From positions 59,489 through 123,488 of the forward strand of contig CAZDKY010000003.1 of assembly GCA_964506505.1 (NCBI GenBank): a stretch of DNA of 64,000 nucleotides, given 5' to 3'. The position numbers and the translations under genes are program-made. Shown in pieces: positions 29,832 through 39,836 of the stretch. A model generated the notes under the pieces. It ran no database searches, was not told the DNA's origin, and was given only the letters and a program-made list of their open reading frames with translations. This stretch comes from M55B129 sp964506505. Its GTDB lineage: Bacteria; Bacillota; Dethiobacteria; DTU022. How positions within the stretch are numbered: position 1 is the stretch's first letter; every line of letters starts with the position of its first letter.

Positions 29832-31142
29832 TTGTTAAAGAAAATATCGGGTAAAAACTACTTCGTCGCCCTTGTCCTCTTGATAATTGTCGCCGTGCTG
29901 CTTGTCATTACGGCTTTTACAATAACAGCATTCATCCCGGATGCTCTGGGGCACAAACCTTATCAATATGAAATCAATTCCGTCTGTCAAACAGAACCAT
30001 GGTCCATTGAAACAGAAAATCTGACGGTAATCCTGCCATCCGGTGGGACACTGGTCAACCTGAACGAAACTGATCATGACAAAAGCTTGCTTCTTCTGGG
30101 CAATGGCATTTACCGTCAGAACGGAATCAAGCAGGACGATGAAACAATCGGCGGCTTGTTCATGGTAATCAGCCACGATTTTTTTGATCAGATCAGGGGA
30201 AATAACATTTTTACACCGGTAACCGATGAATCTGAACTGGAAACGGTTTATCGGACCGTTGAAAAACAGATGGGGATACCGATAATATGGCAGGATACCA
30301 TACCGATTATTTTTCACCCCCGTGATAGCCTGGTTTATTATTATTTTATTTCGCCGACCGGAGAACCGCAGCTACCTCCCCAGGTAAACACTTCCTGGCC
30401 CAACATTGCCGGTTCTTTCATGATTTACAGCATCTTTGTAGCTATCTCACTGGTGATAATGACAATATTTTCTCTGGATCATCATTATACTCGATACTGG
30501 CAAAAAATAAGGGAGACAAGGCCCGGATTTCTCAGCATGCTCATGATACCGCTGCTGGCTGTACTGATAACAGCAAGCGAAGTCATAATTAAAATAAACG
30601 GATTTCTTGACTATTATACTTTTTTCGGCTATGCTGCAGCTGTTATTACCCTATTTGTTCTTTGGAAATTTAACAAAATTTACTACCTTGATTTCGGTTT
30701 GCGCCGCGAAAGAGCAGGCCGTGGATATTTCCTGGCTTTGATTGCTGCCGTCCTGGTAATCGGGGCCACCAGGGGACTCCCCGGCGGCATAAATTTTGCC
30801 GGCCTGAAAACTGTGGTAGATTTTGTGCTTATTTTTCTGTTGATCGGGTTGCCGCGGGAAATGTTCTGGAGAGGTTTCATTCAGACCTTTTTATGCCGGC
30901 GATATGGGCCTAATATCAGCTTAATATTAACTGTTTTACTGGTAGCTGCTGCTCGTCTGGCTATCATTATAATTACCGAGCCGTGGATGATTGATTATCC
31001 TTATACATATGTGGAGGTGGCGGTTCTTGTCCCCGGTGCTGCGCTGGTTCTCGGATTCCTTTACCAGCGAACTGAAAATTCACTTGCCGGTGCCTTCCTG
31101 CACAGTATTATTATTTTTTTGCCGGAATATATTTTTTATTAG
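29832..31142 (+). CDS. CPBP (Abi/CAAX-like) membrane protein, degenerate active site
   Basis: A 436-residue membrane protein. Helix at about 10-33, then a long outside domain (about 40-190) without recognisable homology, then seven or so helices whose C-terminal part resembles CPBP intramembrane proteases. In the first motif (usually EExxxR) the sequence is PREMFWRG at 341-348, so the first Glu is replaced by Arg342; the later His is present in AFLHSIIIF. Catalysis is therefore doubtful. TTG start with GGAGGAG upstream. It ends 18 bases before folE and likely shares its transcript. Confidence 0.7.
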   Translation: MLKKISGKNYFVALVLLIIVAVLLVITAFTITAFIPDALGHKPYQYEINSVCQTEPWSIETENLTVILPSGGTLVNLNETDHDKSLLLLGNGIYRQNGIKQDDETIGGLFMVISHDFFDQIRGNNIFTPVTDESELETVYRTVEKQMGIPIIWQDTIPIIFHPRDSLVYYYFISPTGEPQLPPQVNTSWPNIAGSFMIYSIFVAISLVIMTIFSLDHHYTRYWQKIRETRPGFLSMLMIPLLAVLITASEVIIKINGFLDYYTFFGYAAAVITLFVLWKFNKIYYLDFGLRRERAGRGYFLALIAAVLVIGATRGLPGGINFAGLKTVVDFVLIFLLIGLPREMFWRGFIQTFLCRRYGPNISLILTVLLVAAARLAIIIITEPWMIDYPYTYVEVAVLVPGAALVLGFLYQRTENSLAGAFLHSIIIFLPEYIFY

Positions 31143-31160
31143 GAGAAAGGCGGTATACTC

Positions 31161-31727
31161 GTGGATAAAGTAAAAATTGTCAGGGCAGTAGAAATGATCC
31201 TGGAAGCGGTCGGTGAAGATTTAAACAGGGAAGGCCTGGTGGGTACACCAAAACGCATAGCCAATATGTACGAAGAATTGTTCAGAGGCCTGGAAGAAGA
31301 TCCAAGGAAACATTTAAAAACATGTTTTGTAGAAGACGGTCATGATGAAATCGTCCTGGTTAAGGACATATCCTTTTATTCCATGTGTGAACATCATCTG
31401 CTCCCATTCTATGGGAAGGCTCACGTTGCCTATCTTCCTTCCGGGGGAAGGATCGTAGGATTAAGCAAATTAGTCAGGGTTATCGAAACCGTATCAAGAC
31501 GCCCCCAGCTGCAGGAACGTTTAACCAGCAATGTAGCCGACATAATCACTGAAGAACTTAAGCCTAAAGGGGTCGTTGTGGTTGTCGAAGCGGAACATCT
31601 CTGCATGAGCATCCGCGGTGTAAGCAAACCTGGTGCTTTTACGGTCACTTCTGCCGTCAGGGGGTTGTTCAGACGCAATCCCAGCTCCAGAGGTGAAGTG
31701 TTCAGCCTGATACAGGGAAAAAGATAA
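31161..31727 (+). CDS. folE: GTP cyclohydrolase I
   Basis: Turns GTP into 7,8-dihydroneopterin triphosphate, first step of tetrahydrofolate synthesis. The 188-residue sequence has the zinc and catalytic motif MCEHHLLPF (Cys76, His78, His79), [10 protein letters not shown], the substrate segment [10 protein letters not shown], and the third zinc ligand in [14 protein letters not shown] start after AGGAG/AAGGCGG. Second gene of the folate operon. Confidence 0.97.
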   Translation: MDKVKIVRAVEMILEAVGEDLNREGLVGTPKRIANMYEELFRGLEEDPRKHLKTCFVEDGHDEIVLVKDISFYSMCEHHLLPFYGKAHVAYLPSGGRIVGLSKLVRVIETVSRRPQLQERLTSNVADIITEELKPKGVVVVVEAEHLCMSIRGVSKPGAFTVTSAVRGLFRRNPSSRGEVFSLIQGKR

Positions 31728-31746
31728 CGATAAACGAGAACGGATA

Positions 31747-32256
31747 ATGAAAAATAAAATGATGGAGCGAGTAAATAGAATACTTACCAGCCGGGAATAT
31801 CGTGATCATTTAGAGCGCAATGCCCTGCGTGAAGAATCACGCCCCTTCTGCCGGCATCACTTTGAACATCTTCTTACAGTAGCCAGGCTAACCTACCTGC
31901 TGCTGCTCGAGGAAGGGTGCCCTTTTATTAACCGGGAAACGGCTTATGCAGCAGGCCTGTTGCATGATATCGGCCGCTGGCAAGAATATGATTATGGAAC
32001 TGATCATGCTCTTGCCAGCGCCGAGATGGCCAAAACAATCCTTAGAAAAGTAGGCTTCTCCAATTCAGAAACGGAACTGATAACCCGGGCTATTGCTCAG
32101 CATCGTCTGAAAGACCATGAACAACCACACCAGTCTTCATTAAGCAGGGCTCTGGCAAAAGCGGATCAATATTCCCGCCTCTGTTTCAACTGCCAGGTCC
32201 GTAGCGAATGCCTGGCCCTCGACAGACAACCCCATAAAGAGGAGCTGATATATTGA
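31747..32256 (+). CDS. HD-domain phosphohydrolase in folate operon
   Basis: A 169-residue HD-superfamily protein, probably a metal-dependent phosphohydrolase. The ligand set is visible: His41 (FEHLL), His73-Asp74 (LLHDIGRW), His87 (TDHALAS), His119 (AQHRLKD) and Asp140 (AKADQYSR). The C-terminus has a Cys cluster, CFNCQVRSEC (Cys146, 149, 155), possibly a metal site. It sits between folE and folP, and its stop overlaps the folP start by four bases. The gene for removing pyrophosphate from dihydroneopterin triphosphate is otherwise missing from this otherwise complete operon, so that role is a reasonable inference but unproven. Confidence 0.85.
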   Translation: MKNKMMERVNRILTSREYRDHLERNALREESRPFCRHHFEHLLTVARLTYLLLLEEGCPFINRETAYAAGLLHDIGRWQEYDYGTDHALASAEMAKTILRKVGFSNSETELITRAIAQHRLKDHEQPHQSSLSRALAKADQYSRLCFNCQVRSECLALDRQPHKEELIY

Positions 32257-33479
32257 AAGAATTAAATTCTTCAGCCCAGATCCTCATCCTGGAATCGGGA
32301 AAAACTGTTGCAGATCTCACAGCGATGGGTTTTTCTCCAGAGGTAAGCGAACAATTTACCAGGCAGGTTGATTCCATTTTTATCAGATTAAAAAATGTGC
32401 CACAGGAACTCATCCCGGTGCTCAAAAATGTGCCGGCTTTGGAAAATAACAATGTGATGTTCGGTAAAGTTGACGACCGGAAACAAATATTTGAAGCGGT
32501 TATTGCCGGTACCAAAAATGAACTGAATGATCTTTGTGAACAGCTGGGACACGGCGGAGAAAAATCAGCGAAGCTGGCTGCCTTGCTCCACAGCACTCTG
32601 GCGAAAAGCAGCAGAAAGAACCGTTTACCTTTTTCCCTCGGGCACCACCGCCTCCCACTCGGTCAAAGAACATTAATCATGGGTATTCTTAATGTGACTC
32701 CCGATTCATTTTCCGACGGCGGCCGTTTTGATCAACTTGATGAAGCTCTCACCCAGGCGTTCCGTATGGCCGAAGAAGGCGCTGATATTATTGATATCGG
32801 GGGAGAATCGACCCGACCGGGCCATCTGAAAGTTAACGCCGCTACCGGAATAAGTCAGGTTATGCCGGTAAATGCTGAAGTCGAACTGAACCGGGTTATG
32901 CCGGTTATCAAAGCTTTAAAAAAAGATCAATCTTTCAAACTGCCACTTTCAATAGATACTTACAAAGCAAAAGTAGCGGAAAAAGCTCTAGCCTCCGGAG
33001 TTGAAATGTTAAATGATGTCTGGGGTTTAAAAGCTGACCCGCACCTTGGAACAGTTGCCGCGCATTTCGATGTGCCGATCTGCCTGATGCATAACCGAAA
33101 TAGCACAGATTATGACGATCTTATTGCCGATATTATTGCTGAAATCGAGGAATCAATTGCCCTGGCTCAAAATGCCGGTATCAAAGATGAAAAAATCATT
33201 ATTGATCCCGGGATCGGCTTTGGCAAAAATCTGCAGCAAAATCTGGATGTGATGCTGCATTTGAATACATTCTGCCGCCTCGGGTATCCCCTGCTCCTTG
33301 GCACTTCCCGGAAATCAATTATCGGAAAAACGCTGGATCTTCCCACTGATGAACGTATGGAAGGCACAGCAGCAACCGTAGCCTACGGAATTGCTGCAGG
33401 AGCTGATATTGTCAGGGTTCACGACGTTTTATCGATGAAAAGGGTGACAGTGATGACTGACGCCATGATTCGGAGGTGA
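32253..33479 (+). CDS. folP: Dihydropteroate synthase with N-terminal extension
   Basis: Condenses dihydropterin pyrophosphate with p-aminobenzoate. The TIM barrel begins near residue 139 (LIMGILNVTPDSFSDGG) and shows DIGGESTRPG, SIDTYK, MLNDVWG, DPGIGFGKN and GTSRKS, all normal. Unusual are about 135 extra residues before the barrel, of unknown function, and a short insert after STRPGH (KVNAATGISQVMPVN). A typical enzyme has about 270-280 residues; this has 408. TTG start at 32253 overlapping the HD gene's stop, so translation is coupled. Confidence 0.93.
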   Translation: MKELNSSAQILILESGKTVADLTAMGFSPEVSEQFTRQVDSIFIRLKNVPQELIPVLKNVPALENNNVMFGKVDDRKQIFEAVIAGTKNELNDLCEQLGHGGEKSAKLAALLHSTLAKSSRKNRLPFSLGHHRLPLGQRTLIMGILNVTPDSFSDGGRFDQLDEALTQAFRMAEEGADIIDIGGESTRPGHLKVNAATGISQVMPVNAEVELNRVMPVIKALKKDQSFKLPLSIDTYKAKVAEKALASGVEMLNDVWGLKADPHLGTVAAHFDVPICLMHNRNSTDYDDLIADIIAEIEESIALAQNAGIKDEKIIIDPGIGFGKNLQQNLDVMLHLNTFCRLGYPLLLGTSRKSIIGKTLDLPTDERMEGTAATVAYGIAAGADIVRVHDVLSMKRVTVMTDAMIRR

Positions 33480-33486
33480 TAACCAC

Positions 33487-33846
33487 TTGGACCGTATAAT
33501 TATTGATGGTTTTACCTGCTATGCCTACCATGGAGTGCTTCCTGAAGAAAACAGCCTCGGGCAGGAATTTCAGGTCAGCATAGAGCTGGGCGTCGATCTG
33601 GCCGGTCACAACGATGACCAGATCGATAAAGTTCCCGATTACCGTAAAGCGGTAATGGCTATCGAGGAAGTGATGTACGGCGACTCCTGCAGGCTTCTCG
33701 AAACGCTTGCCTGCCGGATAGCCGACAAACTGCTTTCTCTTCCCGGAGTACTGGAAACAACTGTTGAAGTTCGCAAACCCAGTCCTCCCTTGCCCGGTGT
33801 GCAAGGAGGAGTAGGAGTGATGGTCAATCGCCACCGGCAATTATAA
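33487..33846 (+). CDS. folB: Dihydroneopterin aldolase
   Basis: Cleaves 7,8-dihydroneopterin to 6-hydroxymethyl-dihydropterin and glycolaldehyde. The 119 residues carry GFTCYAYHGVLPEE at the N-terminus (catalytic region), Lys in VEVRKPSPPLPG and the catalytic Glu environment. TTG start seven bases after the folP stop, preceded by GGAGGTGA. Confidence 0.95.
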   Translation: MDRIIIDGFTCYAYHGVLPEENSLGQEFQVSIELGVDLAGHNDDQIDKVPDYRKAVMAIEEVMYGDSCRLLETLACRIADKLLSLPGVLETTVEVRKPSPPLPGVQGGVGVMVNRHRQL

Positions 33847-33908
33847 ATAAGGAGATAAGGCGGAACTACCAGACAGTCAAACCTTGCTAAATCCGCCCTG
33901 ATAATTTA

Positions 33909-34433
33909 ATGATCACCGAAAAACATGCTTATATCGGGCTCGGTTCAAACCTCGGCACTCGTTTGAGCAATTTGCGACAATCGTTGACTTTACTTTCCCA
34001 GGTTCCCGCAATTAAAATTAAGGAAGTTTCGCCGGTTTATGAGACTGAGCCGGTGGGAGGTCCTGCCCAGGGATATTATCTCAATGCCTGTGCCTCCCTC
34101 CTGACCACCCTCCCCCCGGAAACCCTGATGCGGGCAATGCTTGATGTGGAAAACCGAATCGGCAGAATTAGAATAGAAAGATGGGGACCCAGGACAATCG
34201 ATCTGGATCTGCTGGTTTATGAAGATGAGGTAATAAACACTCCTCTGCTTAACCTACCCCATCCACGCCTGTGTGAAAGATGTTTTGTTCTTATTCCCCT
34301 GGCAGATATTGCCCCCAATCTGACTATCCCGGGCCTGGGCATAAACATCCGCAAACTTTTATCAGAATGCCTGTCTGACGAGGATGTCCGCTATTACCTT
34401 CCTGCAAACTGGTTTATTAATAATTCAGTTTAA
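33909..34433 (+). CDS. folK: HPPK, 6-hydroxymethyl-dihydropterin pyrophosphokinase
   Basis: Transfers pyrophosphate from ATP to the hydroxymethyl-dihydropterin that FolP then uses. Seen: YIGLGSNLGTR, SPVYETEPVGG, and the signature RWGPRTIDLDLLVY with its two Mg-binding Asp. 174 residues. The 62-base gap after folB contains AAGGAGA and a GGCGGA/TCCGCC hairpin that could bring that ribosome-binding site nearer; the ATG itself has no close one. An in-frame stop excludes an upstream start. Last gene of the operon. Confidence 0.95.
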   Translation: MITEKHAYIGLGSNLGTRLSNLRQSLTLLSQVPAIKIKEVSPVYETEPVGGPAQGYYLNACASLLTTLPPETLMRAMLDVENRIGRIRIERWGPRTIDLDLLVYEDEVINTPLLNLPHPRLCERCFVLIPLADIAPNLTIPGLGINIRKLLSECLSDEDVRYYLPANWFINNSV

Positions 34434-34590
34434 AATCCTCTCTCCACTAATTGTTAGCCAAACCGGAATTTTGCCCAAAAATCTTTAAGGTTTCATTTCA
34501 CGGCACAGATAATGCCCCTGAAAACGGTTTTCTCTGCTATTCTCAAAGCCCTTCAGCACAGGATTAACTCCAGCAAATGGCGCAATTAAA

Positions 34591-34616
34591 ACGGGACACC
34601 CTCGCGGGCGTCCCGT
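34591..34616 (-). terminator. Terminator of fhs
   Basis: A GC-rich stem (CGGGAC-A-CCC with GGG-C-GTCCCG) followed on the minus strand by TTTT. It lies between convergent folK and fhs and may serve both. Confidence 0.75.
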
Positions 34617-34664
34617 CGTAATTAAGCAATGCTAACTTGATGCAACAGTCAAATAACCTTCTAC

Positions 34665-36428
34665 TTAGAACAGTCCCTGAACCTTACCGGTCTCCACGTC
34701 TACATCAACTTTGCGGTAAGCCGGATTGGCAGCAGTCCCCGGCATCAACGAAATTGCACCGGCAACCGGGACAACGAAATCGGCTCCTCCGTAGGTAAGG
34801 ATATCACGAACGAAAAGCTTCCAGTCTTTCGGTACACCTTTCAACATGGGATTGTCGGTTAAACTAAGGTGAGTTTTAACCATGCAGGTGCCCATTTTCT
34901 GGAATTTAGGATCTGCTTCCATTTTCTTCGCTTTTTCAAGGGCTTCGGCAGAGTATTCCACACCGTCTGCACCGTAAACTTCCCTGGCAATAAGATCAAT
35001 ACGATCCCGGAGCGGGGTATCGAGTTCATAGAGGAATTTAAAATCATTCTTTTCTTCGCATGCTTCAATAACGGCATCGGCGAATTCAAGAGCACCCTCG
35101 CCTCCGTACTGCCAGTGCTTGGAAAGAGCAACCCGGGCACCAGCTTCTTCAGCCAGACGGCGGACAAGCTTGATTTCGTTATCAGTATCGGTGTGGAAAT
35201 GATTGAGGCAAACCACCGGACTGATACCAGATTTTTTAATTGTCTTGATATGGTGAATAAGGTTTTCACAACCTTTTTCCACCCACTTGAGATTTTCCTC
35301 GTTGTAAGCCGGATCAAGCGGCTGTCCTGGCAACGGCAGTGGAGCACCACCGTGACATTTCAGTGCTCGAATGGTAGCTACGAGCACTGCACATTGGGGA
35401 GTAAGGTTAGACATACGGCACTTCAGGTTCCAGAATTTTTCAAAACCGATATCTGCGGCAAAACCAGATTCGGTAATATGGTAGTCACTTAATTTTAAAC
35501 CGATTCGGTCGGCAATGATTGAAGATTGTCCGATAGCAATATTGGCAAAAGGCCCGGCATGCACCAGGACCGGCTGCCCCTCAATTGTTTGCAGGAGGTT
35601 TGGATTAATAGCATCAACCATCCAGGCAGTCATCGCGCCGGCAACATCCAGATCCTCGGTAGTGACCGGTTTGCCTCTCTTGTCATAGGCAACAACAATC
35701 CTGCCCATTCTTTCCCGCATATCTTTTAAGTCCTTTGCTACAGCCAGTATGGCCATCACCTCTGAGGAAACAGCAATAGCAAAGCCTGAGCTCATCATTA
35801 AACCGTCTTTTCTACCGCCCAGTCCGATAATAATATTACGGAGTGCCTGAGCACAAAAATCGATAATCCATTTCATTTCCACATTGCGTGGATCGATATT
35901 TAACCTTTTTACATTGTTTCTTTCCAGGAAAGCATCGGTAGAGTTAAATTCATGCTGCAACCGCGAGGTCACGGCAACCATAGCCAGGTTGTGGGCATTC
36001 ATGATCGCATTTATGTCGCCGGTCAAACCGAGTGAGAATGGTGTAAGGGGAATACACTGTGAGAGTCCTCCACCGGCAGCTGAACCCTTTACATTCATGG
36101 TTGGACCACCGGAAGGCTGGCGGATAGCCGCCATAACTTTTTTCCCACGTTTGCCCAGGCCCTGAGTCAACCCCATAGTCGATGTTGATTTTCCTTCTCC
36201 AAGCGGAGTTGGAGTAATCGCCGTTACGTCAATATACTTTCCGTCAGGTTGATCCTTTAATCTCTCCAGTACTTTTTTGTAATCAACCTTGGCCACGTAG
36301 TGACCGTGAGGAAGTAGTTCCTCTTTGTCGAGGCCCAGTTCCTCAGCTAACTGATAAACATTTTTCATATTTGATTCTGCGGCTTCAGCTATTTCCCAGT
36401 CAGCATGTTTTGTCGGATCCAATGGCAT
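34665..36428 (-). CDS. fhs: Formate--tetrahydrofolate ligase
   Basis: ATP-dependent formylation of tetrahydrofolate; in acetogens the formate-fixing step of the methyl branch of the Wood-Ljungdahl pathway. The 587-residue sequence has the ATP loop [35 protein letters not shown], and GGRKDGLM; the C-terminus (PGLP-type) ends with the [18 protein letters not shown] segment. AAGGAGG upstream of ATG. Stand-alone. It uses the tetrahydrofolate made by the neighbouring fol operon and the formate handled by the Sec formate dehydrogenase. Confidence 0.96.
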   Translation of the reverse strand: MPLDPTKHADWEIAEAAESNMKNVYQLAEELGLDKEELLPHGHYVAKVDYKKVLERLKDQPDGKYIDVTAITPTPLGEGKSTSTMGLTQGLGKRGKKVMAAIRQPSGGPTMNVKGSAAGGGLSQCIPLTPFSLGLTGDINAIMNAHNLAMVAVTSRLQHEFNSTDAFLERNNVKRLNIDPRNVEMKWIIDFCAQALRNIIIGLGGRKDGLMMSSGFAIAVSSEVMAILAVAKDLKDMRERMGRIVVAYDKRGKPVTTEDLDVAGAMTAWMVDAINPNLLQTIEGQPVLVHAGPFANIAIGQSSIIADRIGLKLSDYHITESGFAADIGFEKFWNLKCRMSNLTPQCAVLVATIRALKCHGGAPLPLPGQPLDPAYNEENLKWVEKGCENLIHHIKTIKKSGISPVVCLNHFHTDTDNEIKLVRRLAEEAGARVALSKHWQYGGEGALEFADAVIEACEEKNDFKFLYELDTPLRDRIDLIAREVYGADGVEYSAEALEKAKKMEADPKFQKMGTCMVKTHLSLTDNPMLKGVPKDWKLFVRDILTYGGADFVVPVAGAISLMPGTAANPAYRKVDVDVETGKVQGLF

Positions 36429-36623
36429 ACAAAAAACCTCCTTAATGTTTATACTTATACTCTCATTTCACATTTCCCACAGATAATAAGTTTTATTCAA
36501 CAAAACGACTTTAATTCCTGCTCCGTTCCGTTTATATCTTGTACTTAATTGGTTAAATTGAGGAAAAATCAATTATGGTAACTCTTTGCAACGGCAAATC
36601 AGGGATATCCGGCTCCTGGAAAG

Positions 36624-37574
36624 TTATTCTGCCAGGTCACAGAGCGCCGGTATGCCCAGGAGAGAAGATGCCTTCTGAACAGCCCTTTCTATAGCCATAC
36701 TTACTGCTTCTGCAGCCATTATGCCCACCAGACTGACATCAGCGGAAAGATTGCCTTCTGAAATGGCAAATACGGTATCACCATCCCACATTGTATGAAC
36801 CGGCCAAATCGATCGGGCAAACCCATCATGGGCAAGCTGGCAAACTTTGGTCAGGGCGGGTCCGTCCAGGGAAGCATTAGTGGCTACAGCAGCGAGGGTT
36901 GTATTGTCTCCGCTTCCAACAGCGCCAGTTTTTTTTAAAAGTTCTGCTGTATTTTCCATTGAACCGCTTCCCGGGTTTCGAGGACCGGCCAGCAAACGCC
37001 CGTTTCGATCGTATATATCCCCGAATGCATTGACTATTACCAGGGCAGCAACGATGAGAGGACCGCTACAGACTGCAGCCGAACCCTGGCCGGACTTTAC
37101 TGCACCAGGCATACCGTAGTATTTGGCTACTGTAGCGCCGGTTCCGGCACCCACCGAACCTTCCGGCACGGGACCAGCTGTTGCAACAACACAGGCCTGG
37201 TAACCCATTTCGGTATCCGGACGCACGGTGCCGTCGCCAAGGAAAAGGTCAAAAATTACGGCTGCCGGGACAATGGGAACGCGAATGCCGCCGACCGGAA
37301 ATCCTTTTTCATGTTCCTCCAGATACCTGACCACACCTGAAGCGGCATCAAGCCCAAAGGCACTCCCTCCGGACAGCATAATCGCCTGAACAGATTGAAC
37401 GAGTCGCCCCGGCACGAGCAGGTCAGTTTCCCTGGTTCCCGGAGCCGACCCCCGTACTTCCACCGCCGCCCTCGCTCCTTCTTCAACGAGAACAACGGTT
37501 AACCCGGTAGCTGCTTCATTGTTGGAAACCACTCCTACTTTAATACCCTCTATATCCGTTAATCCGCCGGTCAT
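36624..37574 (-). CDS. P1-family (S58, DmpA-like) peptidase
   Basis: A self-cleaving N-terminal nucleophile aminopeptidase/esterase of the DmpA group. Seen: LTDIEGIKVGVVSN at the N-terminus, MLSGGSAFGLDAA, and GSGDNTTLAAVATNASL, where the Thr after Asn is the likely cleavage point and nucleophile. About 316 residues, no signal peptide. ATG at 37574 fits the family's usual start; a TTG at 37592 is an alternative. Between ftsH and fhs, co-oriented with both; substrate unknown. Confidence 0.88.
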   Translation of the reverse strand: MTGGLTDIEGIKVGVVSNNEAATGLTVVLVEEGARAAVEVRGSAPGTRETDLLVPGRLVQSVQAIMLSGGSAFGLDAASGVVRYLEEHEKGFPVGGIRVPIVPAAVIFDLFLGDGTVRPDTEMGYQACVVATAGPVPEGSVGAGTGATVAKYYGMPGAVKSGQGSAAVCSGPLIVAALVIVNAFGDIYDRNGRLLAGPRNPGSGSMENTAELLKKTGAVGSGDNTTLAAVATNASLDGPALTKVCQLAHDGFARSIWPVHTMWDGDTVFAISEGNLSADVSLVGIMAAEAVSMAIERAVQKASSLLGIPALCDLAE

Positions 37575-37611
37575 GATTTTATCTTTCAACACCTTGTCCT
37601 GATAATAAAAA

Positions 37612-37629
37612 GGAGCTTTTAAAGGCTCC
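37612..37629 (-). terminator. Terminator directly after ftsH
   Basis: GGAGCCTTT with AAAAGCTCC on the minus strand, followed by TTTTTATT, starting right at the ftsH stop. Confidence 0.78.
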
Positions 37630-39717
37630 CTATAATTCTTCTTCCTGTTTTTCTTTCTGATCGCCGGGCTGCTGTTGGAAAGAAGCCCGATTCTCTTTAT
37701 TTTTCTTTAATATTTCTGTTTTTGCCACATCGGAAGAAACCCTCTCACCAATTGATGAAGTCTGCTTGGTCCTGGTATTCTCTTGAATAACAGACCTCGT
37801 CGCTGCCACTTCGTCATCATCACTGTCAGAAATATGTTCCTCTTTCTGCGGCTCATTAAGCTTCAACTCTTCCTGATCTCCCTGATCTTCCTGATCTCCC
37901 TGATTCTTCTGATCTTCTTCAACCGGCAATTCTTTCCCCTCAACCAGGGCTTTTATTTCCTCGGCATCAAGAGTCTCTTTTTCCATTAAGGCTACAGCTA
38001 TCTTCTCCAGCTTATCCCTTTCTTTTTCCAGGATATCCTCGGCAATCTGGTAACAATTATCCATGGTTTTCCTGACTTCCTGATCGATTGCCTTGGCAAT
38101 TTCTTCGCTGTAATCACGGTCCCTTGCCAGATCTCGGCCCAGGAAAATCTGATCGTGCTTCTTGCCAAGGGTAATGGGACCGAGGGCATCACTCATGCCG
38201 TATTCCATGATCATCTGCCTAACTATTTGAGTAGCTCTCTCCAGGTCATTCTGAGCACCGGTGCTGATGTCATTAAGCACCAGTTTCTCGGCTACCCTTC
38301 CGCCGAGGAGAGTGCTTACCCGATCCAGCAGTTCGGATCGGGTCATATAGTATCTATCTTCTTCTGGAAACATCAGCGTATAACCACCGGCACGACCGCG
38401 CGGGATAATCGATACTTTGTGCACCGGGTCAGTATGGGGCAGAAGATAACCGACCAGGGCATGTCCCGCCTCGTGATAGCCAACTATCTTTTTCTCAAAA
38501 GCGCTGATAACCCGGCTTTTTTTCTGTGTTCCGGCTACCACTCTCTCCACAGCTTCTTCCATTTCTGTCATACTTATCTGTTTTTCGGAAATACGTGCCG
38601 TCAGGAGGGCCGCCTCATTAACAACATTCTCCAGATCGGCACCGGTAAAACCTGGTGTGCCGCGAGCGACTACTTTTAAATCTACTCCCGAGGCGAGCGG
38701 TTTATTCTTTGAATGCACCTTCAATATTTCTTCCCGTCCCCTAACATCCGGCAGTCCGACCGTAATTTGACGGTCGAATCGACCGGGACGAAGAAGGGCC
38801 GGATCAAGAATGTCAGGCCTGTTGGTAGCGGCAATAATAATAATACCTTCATTGACATCAAAACCGTCCATCTCGACCAGGAGCTGGTTCAGAGTTTGTT
38901 CCCGTTCGTCGTGCCCGCCGCCCAGGCCAGCGCCTCGCTGCCGTCCCACAGCATCAATTTCATCAATGAATACAATGCAGGGTGAATTTTTCTTGGCATT
39001 TTCGAACATATCCCTGACGCGTGAGGCTCCCACTCCAACGAACATTTCAACGAAATCAGATCCACTGATACTGAAAAAGGGAACACCGGCTTCGCCGGCA
39101 ACAGCACGGGCCAGCAGTGTTTTACCAGTTCCCGGTGGTCCAACGAGCAGAATTCCTTTGGGGATACGGGCACCAATTTCGATATATTTACGCGGATCTT
39201 TCAAAAAATCAACCACTTCGGAAAGCTCCGCCCTTTCTTCGTCAGCACCGGCTACATCTTTAAAAGTAACCTTCTTTTTCTCCCCCTCCTGCAGGCGGGC
39301 TTTGCTCTTGCCAAAATTCATCACCTTGTTACCGCCACCCTGTGTCTGCTGCATGAAGAAAAAGAAAATACCCATTAACAACAGAAATGGAATCAGATAG
39401 GTCAGGGCGCTCTGCCACCAGCTTGGGCCGCGTGCCGGATTGGTAGCATAAACCACTTCATTTTCCAGCAGCAGTTCGGTCAGGTTGTGGTCATCGGGAC
39501 GATAGGTGGTAACAACAGTCCCATCAGTAAAAACCGCTTCAACTTCATTACCATACATATCAACCTTTTCCACTTGACCGCTTTCCAAATTGCGGACAAA
39601 CAGATCATAACTTATTTCTTCCGGTGCAGTACCGGTATTGAACGTAGAAAGTAATACAATTACTACCAGGGCTATGACAAGGTAGAATGTAATTTGTCTC
39701 AAAAAAGGGCTCAACAT
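37630..39717 (-). CDS. ftsH: ATP-dependent zinc metalloprotease FtsH
   Basis: Membrane-anchored AAA+ protease degrading damaged and regulatory proteins. About 695 residues: two N-terminal helices (about 6-25 and 100-122) flanking an outside domain, AAA module with Walker A GPPGTGKT (193-200), Walker [12 protein letters not shown] and [22 protein letters not shown], and the zinc site HEAGH at 415-419. The C-terminal ~90 residues are a low-complexity, charged tail (Asp, Gln, Lys, Glu) longer than in B. subtilis. ATG at 39717 or TTG at 39714 (better spaced from GGAGGG); the extension to 39768 is rejected. Follows hpt in the conserved tilS-hpt-ftsH order. Confidence 0.96.
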   Translation of the reverse strand: MLSPFLRQITFYLVIALVVIVLLSTFNTGTAPEEISYDLFVRNLESGQVEKVDMYGNEVEAVFTDGTVVTTYRPDDHNLTELLLENEVVYATNPARGPSWWQSALTYLIPFLLLMGIFFFFMQQTQGGGNKVMNFGKSKARLQEGEKKKVTFKDVAGADEERAELSEVVDFLKDPRKYIEIGARIPKGILLVGPPGTGKTLLARAVAGEAGVPFFSISGSDFVEMFVGVGASRVRDMFENAKKNSPCIVFIDEIDAVGRQRGAGLGGGHDEREQTLNQLLVEMDGFDVNEGIIIIAATNRPDILDPALLRPGRFDRQITVGLPDVRGREEILKVHSKNKPLASGVDLKVVARGTPGFTGADLENVVNEAALLTARISEKQISMTEMEEAVERVVAGTQKKSRVISAFEKKIVGYHEAGHALVGYLLPHTDPVHKVSIIPRGRAGGYTLMFPEEDRYYMTRSELLDRVSTLLGGRVAEKLVLNDISTGAQNDLERATQIVRQMIMEYGMSDALGPITLGKKHDQIFLGRDLARDRDYSEEIAKAIDQEVRKTMDNCYQIAEDILEKERDKLEKIAVALMEKETLDAEEIKALVEGKELPVEEDQKNQGDQEDQGDQEELKLNEPQKEEHISDSDDDEVAATRSVIQENTRTKQTSSIGERVSSDVAKTEILKKNKENRASFQQQPGDQKEKQEEEL

Positions 39718-39836
39718 GCACCCTCCTCTCCATACAAAGCTCACAAAGCCTAACCTTGATTTTAACATACCGGCTGGCCATAAGCAATTAAAACATGATC
39801 CTGCGAATAAATAATATCTGGCTCATTTATTCTTGA

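Noticed and set aside
36429..36623. Tetrahydrofolate riboswitch before fhs
   Set aside because: I could not find the conserved paired arms; the region is plain AT-rich sequence.
37720..37920. Tandem DNA repeat suggestive of a CRISPR or satellite
   Set aside because: It is the low-complexity coding sequence of the FtsH tail, with short imperfect units.
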